From: Lewinellaceae bacterium
Lineage (GTDB): Bacteria; Bacteroidota; Bacteroidia; Chitinophagales; Saprospiraceae
Length of the DNA stretch: 64,000 bases
Assembly: GCA_016710765.1 (NCBI GenBank)
Contig: JADJUJ010000003.1
Coordinates: forward strand, 1-64,000
Direction: 5' to 3'
Numbering within the stretch: position 1 is the stretch's first letter; each line of letters begins with the position of its first letter. Below, piece by piece: positions 29,783 to 39,263 of the stretch. The notes beneath the pieces are model-generated. The model ran no database searches, was not told where the DNA came from, and saw only the letters and a list, made by a program, of their open reading frames with translations. Position numbers and translations under genes: made by a program.

Positions 29783-31018
29783 ATGGATCATTTACTAGAA
29801 CAATACAAAGAAAAACTCCCCGAAGTCGTTTTTGAATGGCATGATGCCGATACCGGCGCTGAAGGATGGATTGTCATCAACTCTTTACGCGGCGGTGCAG
29901 CAGGTGGCGGCACCCGAATGCGCAAGGGATTAACCCGCGATGAAGTTACTTCCCTCGCCAAGGTGATGGAAATTAAATTCAGCGTTGCTGGCCCTGCCAT
30001 AGGCGGTGCTAAAAGTGGAATAAACTTCGATCCATCCGATCCGCGTCGGGTAGAAGTGTTGACCAAATGGTACAAAGCGGCACTCCCCATCCTGAAACAC
30101 TATTACGGTACCGGAGGCGACCTGAACGTCGATGAACTCAAAGATGTGATTCCTATTACCGAGGATCTCGGGTTGTGGCATCCACAGGAAGGTATTGTAA
30201 AGGGTCATATTCACCCCAACGAAGGACAGTTGATCAATCTGATTGGCCAGCTTCGCTATGGCTGCAGCAAAATCGTGGAAGACCCTGAGTTTGTGCCCGA
30301 GCATGGCCAGCATAAATATGCCGTGGCCGATTTGATTACAGGTTATGGCGTAGCGGAGTCGGTACGTCATTTTTACTCCCTTTATCACCAAAGTGATGTA
30401 CAGGGTAAAACAGCCATCATTCAGGGCTGGGGCAATGTGGCTTCCGCAGCGGCCTGTTACCTTGCAAAAGAAGGCGTTCGGGTTATTGGTATCATCGATC
30501 GCGATGGCGGTATCATCCGGCCAGAGGGGTTGACACTGGAAGAGGTCAAAACTTTGTTCAGTGAAAAAGCGGGGAATCAGCTCTCTGGGTACAATCTGCT
30601 ATCTTTTGATCAGTGTAATGAACGCATATGGGGCCTGGGTGCAGATATTTTCATCCCTGGAGCTGCCTCCAAAATCATATCCAGGGCCCAGGTGGATGCC
30701 CTGCTTGCAGGCGGTGTAGAGGTTATCGCCTGTGGCGCCAATGTGCCTTTTGTCGACGACAGCGTCTTCTTTGGCCCAACAGCGCGCTATACGGATGAGC
30801 ACACCGGTTTGGTACCCGATTTCATTGCTAACTGCGGAATGGCGCGTGTTTTTGCCTATTTAATGCAGGAAGATGTACCCATGACGGATGCGGCTATTTT
30901 CAATGATATTTCCGCAACCATCCGTAATGCACTGCAGGAAGTTGTAAAAATTAGTCCTCAGCCGAATAAAATTGCTTCAAATGCATTATATTTGGCACTT
31001 AAAAAATTAGGAAATTAG
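29783..31018 (+). CDS. Glu/Leu/Phe/Val dehydrogenase family protein
   Basis: The enzyme oxidatively deaminates an amino acid to a 2-oxo acid with NAD(P). The 411-residue frame has the catalytic lysine segment FSVAGPAIGGAKSGIN (the family's GxxKxG, about residues 70-85), KHYYGTGGDLNVDE, and the Rossmann motif QGWGNVASAAACYLAKEG near residues 213-230. The substrate region (PGAASKIISRAQ, ACGANVPF, DFIANCGM) fits the family but does not decide between glutamate and branched-chain substrates. It begins at ATG 29783 after a good promoter, and is followed by an ompA-type gene with its own promoter. Confidence 0.88.
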   Translation: MDHLLEQYKEKLPEVVFEWHDADTGAEGWIVINSLRGGAAGGGTRMRKGLTRDEVTSLAKVMEIKFSVAGPAIGGAKSGINFDPSDPRRVEVLTKWYKAALPILKHYYGTGGDLNVDELKDVIPITEDLGLWHPQEGIVKGHIHPNEGQLINLIGQLRYGCSKIVEDPEFVPEHGQHKYAVADLITGYGVAESVRHFYSLYHQSDVQGKTAIIQGWGNVASAAACYLAKEGVRVIGIIDRDGGIIRPEGLTLEEVKTLFSEKAGNQLSGYNLLSFDQCNERIWGLGADIFIPGAASKIISRAQVDALLAGGVEVIACGANVPFVDDSVFFGPTARYTDEHTGLVPDFIANCGMARVFAYLMQEDVPMTDAAIFNDISATIRNALQEVVKISPQPNKIASNALYLALKKLGN

Positions 31019-31061
31019 TAAAATAATCGACGGTTTTTGGTGTAGGATGCAGTATTCGTGC

Positions 31062-31069
31062 TATTTTTG
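31062..31069 (+). promoter_or_regulatory. -7 box (TATTTTTG) of the OmpA-family gene
   Basis: TATTTTTG matches TAnnTTTG. TTTG at 31036-31039 may serve as the -33 element (22-base spacer). The leader to ATG 31139 is about 63 bases. Confidence 0.5.
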
Positions 31070-31138
31070 CACCGAACAACCTTTTGTTGAAATCATTAAT
31101 ACGTAACCATTCTTTCAGTTCTCTAAAGTAGTGACACT

Positions 31139-32542
31139 ATGTCAATGAGGAAAATTACTTTATCCATTCTTTTCGCATCCGCCGCAATGAGCCTTTTGGC
31201 TCAAGATGCTCCGGCGTTTCGCTCTTTCACGCAAAAAGACAAAGTTGAACTCGGTCTTGACCTTGGAGTTCCTTTCATTGTAGGTGATCTCGATGCCAAC
31301 GCTGGATTCGGCGCTGGCCTGCACCTGCGTAAAGCGCTTGATCACACCTTTTCTGTGCGCCTTGGTGGCTTGTACACTTCAGCGACAAACGGTTCTGGTG
31401 ATCACAAATCAGAAACTACCACCATCGGTGGTGGCGTTGATTTCGTTGCAGCGTTGAACAACCTTCGTTACGACAAACCCAACCGCAAGGTACTTCTCAA
31501 TACATTTGTTGGGGTTGGTGGAATGTCTGCCAAAGCTGATCACGACGGCGCTAACGTGCTGGATGCAACGCTTGGCTACCTCGATTTCGGTGCCGGCCTC
31601 GCTTTCCGCATTAGCCCGAAATTTAACATCGGTCTTGACTACACGGTTTACTCCCCACTGGGTGGCAATGCTGACTACCTTGATGGTGACGGCGCAAATT
31701 CCAGTAAATTCCGCGACAACCTGCACTTTCCTCACCTGAGCCTGAACCTGAATCTGGGCAGCGCTGACAAAACGGAGCCACTCTACTGGGTGAACCCAAT
31801 GGTTGAGGTTGGTAATGCAATCTCCGCTCTGGAGGCCCGTCCGATCTACGATCCTACCGACACCGACGGTGACGGTATCATCGATGCCATCGACGACGAA
31901 GACAACAGTCCTGCAGGTGCTCGCGTGGATTCCCGTGGTGTAACCCTCGACAGCGACGGTGACAAAGTTCCTGACTACAAAGACAAAGAGCCATTCTCTC
32001 CTCCTGGTTATGCAGTTGACGCCAATGGTGTTGCCAACGTGCCAAAGCCAAACTGGGTAACGGAAGCTGATGTAAACCGCATCGTTGACGCCAAACTGGC
32101 TGCGTTCAAACTCCCAACCAAAGGGGTAACCAACTGGTTCCTCCCAATGGTTAATTTCGATCTGAACAACTACACCGTGAAGCGCGCTGAGTACGAAACA
32201 ATGTACCAGGTAGCCATGGTTGTGAAAAGCAACCCAGATCTGAAGTTCGTCGTTACTGGTAACGCTGACCGTTCCGGTAGCGAAGCTTACAACGGCGTAC
32301 TTTCTTACAACCGCGCTAAGTCGGCCATTGAATTTTTGGTTAACCAGCATGGTGTAAGCCGTGATCAACTGTTGTTGAACTACTCCGGTGAAGGCAACGC
32401 TATCATTGATACCAATGCTGCCAACTACACCAACCGTCGCGTAGAATTCCGCGTGGCTAAAGATGGCGACAAGAATATGGATCGTCCAGAAGGCAAAGAC
32501 GCCGGTACGGGCCGTTTCCAAGGCAACAAATCCGGCTATTAA
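31139..32542 (+). CDS. OmpA family outer-membrane protein with calcium-binding thrombospondin type 3 repeats
   Basis: A signal peptide (MRKITLSILFASAAMSLLAQ) is followed by an eight-strand-type beta-barrel (about residues 30-215). Next come Asp-rich type 3 repeats (DTDGDGIIDAIDDEDNSP, DSDGDKVPDYKDKEPFS) that bind calcium and make a stiff linker. At the C-terminus is an OmpA domain (WFLPMVNFDLNNYTVKRAEY, VTGNADRSGSEAYN, YNRAKSAIEFL, NYTNRRVEFRV) that binds peptidoglycan. Length is 467 residues. It is likely an abundant structural protein: it has its own promoter and a strong terminator. Codon use looks more biased than in its neighbours, as for highly expressed genes. Confidence 0.9.
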   Translation: MSMRKITLSILFASAAMSLLAQDAPAFRSFTQKDKVELGLDLGVPFIVGDLDANAGFGAGLHLRKALDHTFSVRLGGLYTSATNGSGDHKSETTTIGGGVDFVAALNNLRYDKPNRKVLLNTFVGVGGMSAKADHDGANVLDATLGYLDFGAGLAFRISPKFNIGLDYTVYSPLGGNADYLDGDGANSSKFRDNLHFPHLSLNLNLGSADKTEPLYWVNPMVEVGNAISALEARPIYDPTDTDGDGIIDAIDDEDNSPAGARVDSRGVTLDSDGDKVPDYKDKEPFSPPGYAVDANGVANVPKPNWVTEADVNRIVDAKLAAFKLPTKGVTNWFLPMVNFDLNNYTVKRAEYETMYQVAMVVKSNPDLKFVVTGNADRSGSEAYNGVLSYNRAKSAIEFLVNQHGVSRDQLLLNYSGEGNAIIDTNAANYTNRRVEFRVAKDGDKNMDRPEGKDAGTGRFQGNKSGY

Positions 32543-32565
32543 TACCGGGTTGATTGAATAACTAC

Positions 32566-32606
32566 CAATGGGCAATCCTGTACGCAGGGTTGCCCATTGT
32601 TTTTTT
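32566..32606 (+). terminator. Intrinsic terminator after the OmpA-family gene
   Basis: CAATGGGCAA (32566-32575) pairs with TTGCCCATTG (32590-32599), with CCTG/CAGG extending the stem inward, and seven or more T follow. It overlaps the open frame of the next gene, so that gene should start downstream. Confidence 0.88.
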
Positions 32607-32613
32607 ACCGACA

Positions 32614-33639
32614 GTGCATCCTTTTCCCAAGCATTCTCTCCCATGGCTGAGCCACACCCGACTTAATCTGGTGTTGAAACTGGCATTATTGGCGCTGTTG
32701 GTTTCCTTATTGTATTTCGACCTTACCAGCAGGGGCGAACTGCCCGCCATTTTTGCTGATTTTATGCAGCGTTTAAAGGGAAGGCAACAACCCTGGCTCT
32801 GGTTGGCACTTGCCTTGATGCCCCTCAACTGGCTTGCAGAAACCCGAAAATGGCAATTACTGGTAAGGAAATTCGAGGACATGGCTACCCCTAAAGCCTT
32901 TATTGCCGTATTGGCCGGAGTAAGCATTTCGCTGTTTACACCCAACCGCATTGGGGAATATGCAGGGCGTATGCTATTTGTACGCCAGGAGCATCAGTGG
33001 AAAGCCGTTATTGCTAACCTTGTTGGGAACTATGCACAATTGATCGTATTGCTGGGTGCTGGTTTGCTGGGTGCCGGTTGCTACCTGCAACAGTTCTTTC
33101 CGGTGCGTCCGGATTTGTTTCCGTTTTTATTATTGCCAGTTGTGCTGGCTTGCCTTGGTTTACTGTTGGGTTATTTTAATATCGACCTGATTATTCCATT
33201 GGCGCGGCGTATACCTGGTATCCGGTATGTCAAACGTTTTGTTAAAGATGTTGGCGTTTTGCGCCAGTTTTCACGCAAAGATTTAGCCCAAACCCTCGGC
33301 TGGTCGGTTGGGAGATACCTGATTTATTCACTCCAGTACTATGCGCTGTTGCAATATTTTGGTATCCAAATTGGGCTTTTTGAGGCCCTTGGCGGTATTT
33401 CAACCCTGTTTCTGTTGCAAACAAGCATACCTTTACCTCCTGTAACCGGGGTAGTCGTTCGGGGGAATCTGGCGGTGCATGTGTGGGCCATTTATGGCGC
33501 CAACGAGATCAGCAGCCTGGCCACCACTTTCGCCTTATTGATAATAAACCTAATTTTGCCCTCGTTAATAGGTATGATAGCATTGTTACGCATCAATATT
33601 GCCCATTCTTTAGGATATGAAGACGATAAAGCCAATTAG
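32614..33639 (+). CDS. Lysylphosphatidylglycerol synthase transmembrane-like (UPF0104) protein
   Basis: A multi-pass membrane protein with about eight hydrophobic segments and family-type features: LAETRKWQLLVRKFE, SISLFTPNRIGEYAGRMLFV (the conserved P-x-R-x-GE loop) and IPLPPVTGVVVRGN. Such proteins are the flippase-like part of MprF and of unlinked relatives of unknown substrate. The frame is open from 32554, but a terminator at 32566-32606 lies in that stretch, so GTG 32614 is the likely start (341 residues). The stop overlaps the next gene (33617) by 23 bases, so the two are probably translated together. Confidence 0.75.
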   Translation: MHPFPKHSLPWLSHTRLNLVLKLALLALLVSLLYFDLTSRGELPAIFADFMQRLKGRQQPWLWLALALMPLNWLAETRKWQLLVRKFEDMATPKAFIAVLAGVSISLFTPNRIGEYAGRMLFVRQEHQWKAVIANLVGNYAQLIVLLGAGLLGAGCYLQQFFPVRPDLFPFLLLPVVLACLGLLLGYFNIDLIIPLARRIPGIRYVKRFVKDVGVLRQFSRKDLAQTLGWSVGRYLIYSLQYYALLQYFGIQIGLFEALGGISTLFLLQTSIPLPPVTGVVVRGNLAVHVWAIYGANEISSLATTFALLIINLILPSLIGMIALLRINIAHSLGYEDDKAN

Positions 33640-34471
33640 TTCCGTACTGTTTTTATTGCTCATGGTAGTAACCATGTCCAATACTTATCTTCCTGCCAAC
33701 AAGCAATTGTTGACCGCTCCGCGCGACACTGCTCCTGGGGATGCCTATTCCTTTCAGCATGGGGAATCCATTACGTACAAAATTTATTACAATTGGAATT
33801 TTGTCTGGCTTTCTGCTGGCGAGGTAACCTTCAACGTATTCGACGAGGGGAGCCAGTACCACTACCAGGCCAAGGGCCGAACCTACAGTTCGTATGAGTG
33901 GTTTTTCAAGGCCAACGACGATTATAATTCCTGGGTAGATAAAAACACCCTGCTGCCAAATTATTCCGAACGGAATGTAAACGAGGGGGACTATCACCTG
34001 TTTGAAAAGATTTCATTTAACCAGGCATCTAAGAAAGCCACCGTTTGGCGCGCACATGAGCGTGGAAAACCGGAAACCAAAACGGTGCACTCGGTGGATG
34101 GGCAGGTATACGATATATTATCAACCTTGTATTACCTGCGAAACATCGATTTGGCCAACAAAGAAAGCGGCTCTGCGGTTCCCTTTCGGATATTTATGGA
34201 CAAAGAGGAATACCCCCTGAAAATGCGCTACCTGGGAAAGGAAGGGAACATGAAAGTCCACAGCATGGGCCGCTACAATACCCTAAAATTCCAGCCGGAA
34301 GTTATTGCCGGAAATGTGTTCAGCGCTGATGCTAAAATGACCGTTTGGGTTTCCGACGACCAAAACAAAATCCCACTGCTCATCGAATCGCCTGTGTCTG
34401 TAGGCTCCGTGAAAATGGTGCTGAAAAGCTATAAGGGCCTGAAATATGATTTTAAGGCAAAAGCCAATTAA
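33617..34471 (+). CDS. DUF3108 domain-containing protein
   Basis: This exported 284-residue protein starts with a hydrophobic signal segment (SSVLFLLLMVVTMS), then reads FQHGESITYKIYYNWNFVWLSAGEVTF, the typical opening of DUF3108. It continues as a beta-rich domain through DILSTLYYLRNIDL, FRIFMDKEEYPLKMRYLG and VWVSDDQNKIPLLIESP. The family is periplasmic and of unknown function, often found beside membrane flippase-like genes, as here. The start overlaps the upstream gene. A palindromic element follows 50 bp downstream. Confidence 0.85.
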   Translation: MKTIKPISSVLFLLLMVVTMSNTYLPANKQLLTAPRDTAPGDAYSFQHGESITYKIYYNWNFVWLSAGEVTFNVFDEGSQYHYQAKGRTYSSYEWFFKANDDYNSWVDKNTLLPNYSERNVNEGDYHLFEKISFNQASKKATVWRAHERGKPETKTVHSVDGQVYDILSTLYYLRNIDLANKESGSAVPFRIFMDKEEYPLKMRYLGKEGNMKVHSMGRYNTLKFQPEVIAGNVFSADAKMTVWVSDDQNKIPLLIESPVSVGSVKMVLKSYKGLKYDFKAKAN

Positions 34472-34523
34472 ATTTGTCTGTGGCGTATGCGCTATTTGTG
34501 CATTAGAAATTTCACGGCGCTAG

Positions 34524-34680
34524 TACATTGTAACCTAAGTTTTATTGCATTTTGGCTGAATCTTTTGACACCATGCATCGGCTATTTTTATGAGAATAGC
34601 GCTGCTATTCCCACAAAAATAGCCTTGCCTGCAGCCAAAATCTTCTATCCAAAACATCAAACAACTTAGGTTACAATGTA
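34524..34680. repeat. Palindromic element, family A, copy 1
   Basis: A 157-bp element with perfect 18-bp terminal inverted repeats (TACATTGTAACCTAAGTT and its complement), flanked on both sides by CTAG. Inside, ATTTTGGCTG/CAGCCAAAAT, GGCTATTTTT/AAAAATAGCC and GAATAGC/GCTATTC pair in order, so the whole element folds into one nested hairpin. It has no coding capacity. A near-identical copy is at 58244-58399. Confidence 0.85.
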
Positions 34681-34752
34681 CTAGCAGGAATTTGGAATTA
34701 AATGTAACTTTGCGGCGTTCGAGGGATTTTGGATGCCTCCAGATCCCGGAAC

Positions 34753-34826
34753 GGGCCTATAGCTCAGTTGGTTAGAGCATCTGACTCATAATCAGAGGGT
34801 CACAGGTTCAAGCCCTGTTGGGCCCA
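34753..34826 (+). tRNA. tRNA with CAT anticodon, probably tRNA-Ile2 (lysidine-modified)
   Basis: A full cloverleaf is seen: acceptor GGGCCTA/TGGGCCC with discriminator A, D arm AGCTCAGTTGGTTAGAGC, anticodon stem TCTGA/TCAGA with loop CTCATAA, and T arm ACAGGTTCAAGCCCTGT. CCA is not encoded. A CAT anticodon could be Met or Ile2. Pairs C4-G69 and C5-G68, the determinants used by TilS in the E. coli tRNA-Ile2, are present, so Ile2 is preferred. A TAACTTTG -7-like box lies at 34705-34712. Confidence 0.85.
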
Positions 34827-34837
34827 CAGTTAAGGAT

Positions 34838-34876
34838 AAAACCCGTTGTAAGTTCATCACTTGCAGCGGGTTTTTA
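34838..34876. terminator. Intrinsic terminator between the tRNA and murF-alr
   Basis: AAACCCGTTGTAAGT pairs with ACTTGCAGCGGGTTT, allowing two G-T pairs, with a short TCATC loop and a T run. The A-rich left side lets it work for the convergent murF-alr gene too. Confidence 0.8.
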
Positions 34877-34879
34877 CTT

Positions 34880-37395
34880 TTACTCCTGAAAATAAACCCG
34901 CTTTACCCGCTCTGCGATGTTGGTAAATACTTCGTACGGGATGGTTTGCAGGCAGCGGGCAAGGTCTTCAACAGGAATTTCCTTGCCGAAAACAATCACT
35001 TCGTCGCCCTCTGATGCCTGGGGGACATCACTAACGTCTATCATCGACATGTCCATGCAGATGTTCCCCACAGTAGGAGCTTTTTTGTCGGCTACCCACA
35101 CGGAATAGCGGCCATTGCCTGCCAAGCGGAGGAAGCCATCGGCATAGCCGATGCTGATGGTGGCAATTCGGGCCTTTTCCGACAACGGACCATTCCGGTT
35201 GTACCCGACGGTTTCGCCGGCATCTACCACCTTGATTTGGCTGATGGTCGCTTTTAGGGTATTGACCACTTGCAGCTGGTCCTGAATGCCGCAGCTGTCT
35301 ACGCCGTAAATGCCAATTCCCAGGCGAACCATGTCGAAATGGTATTCCGGAAACCGGACAATTCCCCCGGTATTGGCAATGTGTCGGAGAGGATGGTAGC
35401 CCAGCCCCTTGACAAGGATACTGTACATTCGCTGAAAAATGAAGGCCTGCTGATGGGTGAAAGCATCGTGGGCCGGGTTGTCGCTGGCCGACAGGTGGGA
35501 AAAAATACTTTTTACTTCCAGGTTTTGATGCACTTCTAGCTGGCTCAGCACCAAAGGCAGGTCTTCTTCAACAAAACCCAGGCGATGCATGCCGGTATCC
35601 AACTTCAAATGGATGCGTATTTTTTTTTCTGTTCCAGCAAAATCCATCAGACTTTTTAACCCGCTGAGGTTGTACACTTCGGGCTCCAGTTCATGCCGGT
35701 ACAGGGCATCGTATCCCGATGGCTCCGGGTTGAGCACCAGGATGGGTAATTTCACACCTGCCAACCGAAGTTCTATGCCTTCATCAATGTAGGCCACGCC
35801 GAGGTAATCGGTTTTTTGAAACTCCAGTAACCTGGCCAGTTCGGCCGTGCCGGCGCCATAACCGGCTGCCTTCACCATGACCATCATCCGGGTATTTTTT
35901 TGCAACAGTCTTTTGTAAACCTGAAGGTTGTGGGTCAATGCGCCAAGATCGATCTCCATTACCGTTTTATGCGCTTTTTGCTCCAATCGCCTGGCAATTC
36001 GCTCGAATTGGAACACCCTTGCGCCTTTCAGCAGGATAAGGCTGTCGTGCCATTCGTATTGGGGCAATTGCTGGAAAAATGCTGCTGTATCGGAATAGAC
36101 ATTAAAATGGGTGCTTTCCGGCAGATGGTTGCGGATATGTTCAATGGCCGTTCCAATACCAATCAGTTGATCTACGTCAAAAGCGGCTATTATTTCGGCC
36201 ACTTCCCGATAGAGTTTTTGTGGCTGCAGCCCGCTTTGCAGGATGTCAGAAAGAATCAGGATCATCTTTCGGTTGCGGCGGTGCTGACTTGCAAATTGCA
36301 ATGCTATTCGCAAAGAGGAAAGGTCGTTGCTGTAGGCATCGTTGATGAGGATGCTGCGCTGTATTCCCGCCTTTAATTCGAGCCGCATTTCCACCGGTTC
36401 CAGGCGCCCAATGCGCTCAGCCACCACATCGGGGTCCATTTTAAGCCAGTACAAGAAGGTATAACAGTGCAGGATGTTTTCAATGGAGGCATCATCGGTG
36501 AAGGGTATGTCGAATACGGCATATACTTGTTCAAAGGACATGCCTGGAAATCCTGCATTGGAAGCAGATTTGATCCGGACACGTACCCGGACATGGTTTT
36601 CCGCCTCCTCCGTAACATCGAATTGCAACAAGGCCGGGTGCTCGCCGAACGACCAGGATATCAGTTGCCGTCCTTCCTGTTCAGACTGCCAATGTTCAGC
36701 GGCTTCCTGAATCAGCGCATAATCGGCACAATAAACCAGCGTGTGCGCCGATTCAAACAGTTTTATTTTTTCCGCGACTTTTCCGCAGCACTGCTAAAAC
36801 CTTCGCTGTGTGCCTGCCCGAGGTTGGTGAAAATGCCGATGTTTGGCTGTATCACCGCCGCCAACCGCGCCATTTCTCCCCTTCGGGAAATGCCCGCTTC
36901 GATGATGGCCACATGGTGGTGATCCTGCATGCCCCAAACGGAAAGCGGAACTCCGACCTGGGAGTTGAAACTCTTCGGACTTCGGTACGCATCGTAATCA
37001 GGCTCCAGTAGTTGGTACAGCCATTCTTTGACAATTGTTTTGCCGTTGCTACCTGTTATGCCCACCACAGGATAGGAAAAGGATTGCCGATGGGCTGCTG
37101 CGAGATTTTGCAGCGCCAGCAGGCTATCGTCGACCAGCAGCAAATTGGCTTCCGGCAATTCGGGGTATTCCGTATTGCGGTCGACGACAAAATTGCGCAC
37201 GCCCTGTAAATAGGCCTCTTGTAGAAACTGGTGCCCGTCGTGGTGTACGCCGCGAATGGCAAAAAAGAGCCCGTTTGTGGAATGCGACAAATGCCTGCTG
37301 TCGAGCAGCAACTGCTCTACCGGGTTATCCGGGCTGGCCTTTTGTAGCCATCGACCACCTAAAATATCCCCGATTTCATGAATTGTATAAGCCAT
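34880..37395 (-). CDS. Bifunctional MurF-type ligase / alanine racemase (one frameshift)
   Basis: The N-terminal half is a MurF-like ligase: LLLDSRHLSHSTNGLFFAIRG, ATP-binding VGITGSNGKTIVKEW, AIIEAGISRRGEM, TNLGQAHSEGFSS. The C-terminal half is a PLP alanine racemase: MEIDLGALTHNLQVYK, the PLP-lysine segment MVMVKAAGYGAG, HLKLDTGMHRLGF, and GYADGFLR with the family's conserved Tyr. Such fusions are common in Bacteroidota and would make D-Ala and use D-Ala-D-Ala in one protein. Two frames (36763-37422 and a frame ending at 34880) join at a run of six A on the minus strand (36766-36771); one more A gives 838 residues. Start ATG 37395 is chosen at MAYTIHEIGDILGG. The stand-alone MurF at 27268 means the fused ligase may be redundant or specialised. 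Confidence 0.9.
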
Positions 37396-37443
37396 GGACA
37401 AATATCCATCATAGTCAGCCAATAAATCAAGCGAATCATGCTT

Positions 37444-37451
37444 TACCTTTG
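37444..37451 (+). promoter_or_regulatory. -7 box (TACCTTTG) upstream of tsaE
   Basis: TACCTTTG matches TAnnTTTG but ends only 3 bases before the ATG at 37455, so the tsaE message would start at or just inside the start codon and be leaderless. No clear -33 box is seen. Confidence 0.4.
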
Positions 37452-37454
37452 CAG

Positions 37455-37886
37455 ATGATGAACGAATTTTTAATAGCGCATGTATCCGAATTAGAGGAAT
37501 GCATGCCCCAACTTATGGAAAGCCTGGCGGGCCGCAATAAAATTACCCTCAGCGGTGACATGGGGGCGGGAAAAACCACCTTTGTTGGTGTTTTTTGCCG
37601 ATTGATGGGCACCCACGAGGCCGCCAGTAGCCCCACCTATGCCCTGATCAACGAATATGCTTACACCGATGCGTCGGGAGCGCTGGGCCTGGTGCATCAC
37701 CTGGATTTGTACCGCCTCAACAGCCTGCAGGAAGCGCTGGATATTGGGGTAGAGGATGTGTTGTACGATCCGTGGTTTTGCCTGATAGAGTGGCCGCAGT
37801 TGATTGAATCCATTTTGCCGGAAAATGTCGCCCGCATTCAACTGGAAATACTGGGTGAAACCGAACGGCGGATTACGGTATACTGA
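37455..37886 (+). CDS. tsaE: tRNA threonylcarbamoyladenosine biosynthesis ATPase TsaE
   Basis: TsaE is the ATPase that drives the TsaB-TsaD complex making t6A37 in ANN-decoding tRNAs. The 143-residue protein has Walker A GDMGAGKTTFV (about residues 34-44), ASSPTYALINEY, the Walker B-like LVHHLDLYRLN and the family tail IGVEDVLYDPWFCLIEWPQ. The frame is open upstream to 37035, but that part is antisense to murF and carries no family sequence, so ATG 37455 is used. It is divergent from murF-alr and followed by ald 184 bp downstream. Confidence 0.93.
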   Translation: MMNEFLIAHVSELEECMPQLMESLAGRNKITLSGDMGAGKTTFVGVFCRLMGTHEAASSPTYALINEYAYTDASGALGLVHHLDLYRLNSLQEALDIGVEDVLYDPWFCLIEWPQLIESILPENVARIQLEILGETERRITVY

Positions 37887-38070
37887 CAGGGTTTTTGTCT
37901 TTTGCTGCTTCCGGCCAATGGCCAAAAGCCAATAGCCTGAAATCCAGCCAATTGGAGATCAAGTTTGCCTGTTTGCCATGGTAATTAACGGTAAAATTGC
38001 ATGGCAACAATATAGTTCCTAAATTTATACCCGGCTTGTCGTCCGCAGTGCCCCAAAGTAACCGCCTATT

Positions 38071-39263
38071 ATGGATACACTTGCAGTTAAACATACCCAG
38101 GAAGAGAAACTGGCCGTAGGGCCAAGGCAACAGCGTTTGCGCATCGGTATTCCCAAAGAGGATTCGCTTCAGGAAAACAGGGTAGCGCTGGCGCCACACT
38201 CTGTTGCTACGCTTGCCGCACATGGGCACCGTATTTTGGTACAATCTGGCGCCGGGATACGCGCCAGGTTCACCGACCTTGAATACGCCGAGGCAGGGGC
38301 AGAAGTTACAGCCAGTAAGGAGGCAGTGTATAAAACGGATGTTTTGCTCAAGGTTGCCCCTCCTTCGCATGCCGAGATTGATCTTATGCAACTGAACCAG
38401 GTGCTGATTTCGCCAATTCACCTCCCCTTGCTCGATGCGGAGTATATCCAGAAATTGCAGAAAAAACGGGTGATTGCCCTGGCCATGGAATACATCCGGG
38501 ACGACGATACGCGGGTGTTTCCCATTGTACGCGTAATGAGCGAAATTGCTGGCACGAGCGCCATTTTGATTGCTGCGGAGCTGCTCACAACCGCCCGGGG
38601 CGGTAAAGGGGTGCTGTTGGGTGGAATTGCGGGTGTGCCACCTGCCAAAGTGATCATTCTCGGTGCCGGTGTTGTAGCGGAATTTGCCTCCCGCACCGCC
38701 ATTGCATTGGGGGCAGAAGTACGGATTTTGACAACAATGTGTACAAGTTGATGCGATTGCAAAAGCATGTAGGACGGCAACTCCACACTTCGGTAATCAA
38801 CCCAACCCACTTGCGGGAACAGCTGATCACCGCGGATGTGGCCATTGGCGCCGTACATTCGCCTCATGGCAGGGCACCGGTGTTGGTATCAGAAGACATT
38901 ATCCGGAGCATGAAACCAGGCTCTGTGATTGTAGATGTGAGCATCGATCAGGGAGGGTGCTTCGAATCATCCCATCCCACAACGCACGATAAGCCAACTT
39001 TTGAAAAACACGGCGTGCTGCATTTTTGTGTGCCCAACATTCCCTCGCGCGTGGCCCGAACGGCCTCAGAGGCCATCAGCAATATTCTTACTACGATGTT
39101 GCTGAAAGCAGAGTCGGGCGGCATTTTATCCCTGATTGTGTCCAACGAAGGGCTGCGAAATGGCGTATACACCTACAAAGGTTGCCTGACCAACGAGTAC
39201 CTGGGCGAGCGATTTCAGATCAAAAGCACGGACCTGGATTTGTTGATAACCTCCGATTACTGA
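38071..39263 (+). CDS. ald: Alanine dehydrogenase (one frameshift)
   Basis: The enzyme converts L-alanine to pyruvate and ammonia with NAD. Family features: RIGIPKEDSLQENRVALAPHSV, YAEAGAEVTASKEAVYKTDVLLKV, MSEIAGTSAILIAAELL, the Rossmann motif VIILGAGVVAEFASRTA, and EDIIRSMKPGSVIVDVSIDQ with HDKPTFEKHGVLHFCVPNIP. The frames 38071-38751 and 38739-39263 join at a T run 38726-38729 where RIFDNNVYKLM is restored by one extra T; corrected length 397 residues. The stop overlaps the convergent gene by 7 bases. A lysine-pathway relative is possible but the overall match favours Ald. Confidence 0.88.

Noticed and set aside
31409..32644. A 411-codon minus-strand open frame
   Set aside because: It is the complement of the OmpA-family gene, which has clear domains, a promoter and a terminator. 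Biased codon use makes long antisense frames common.
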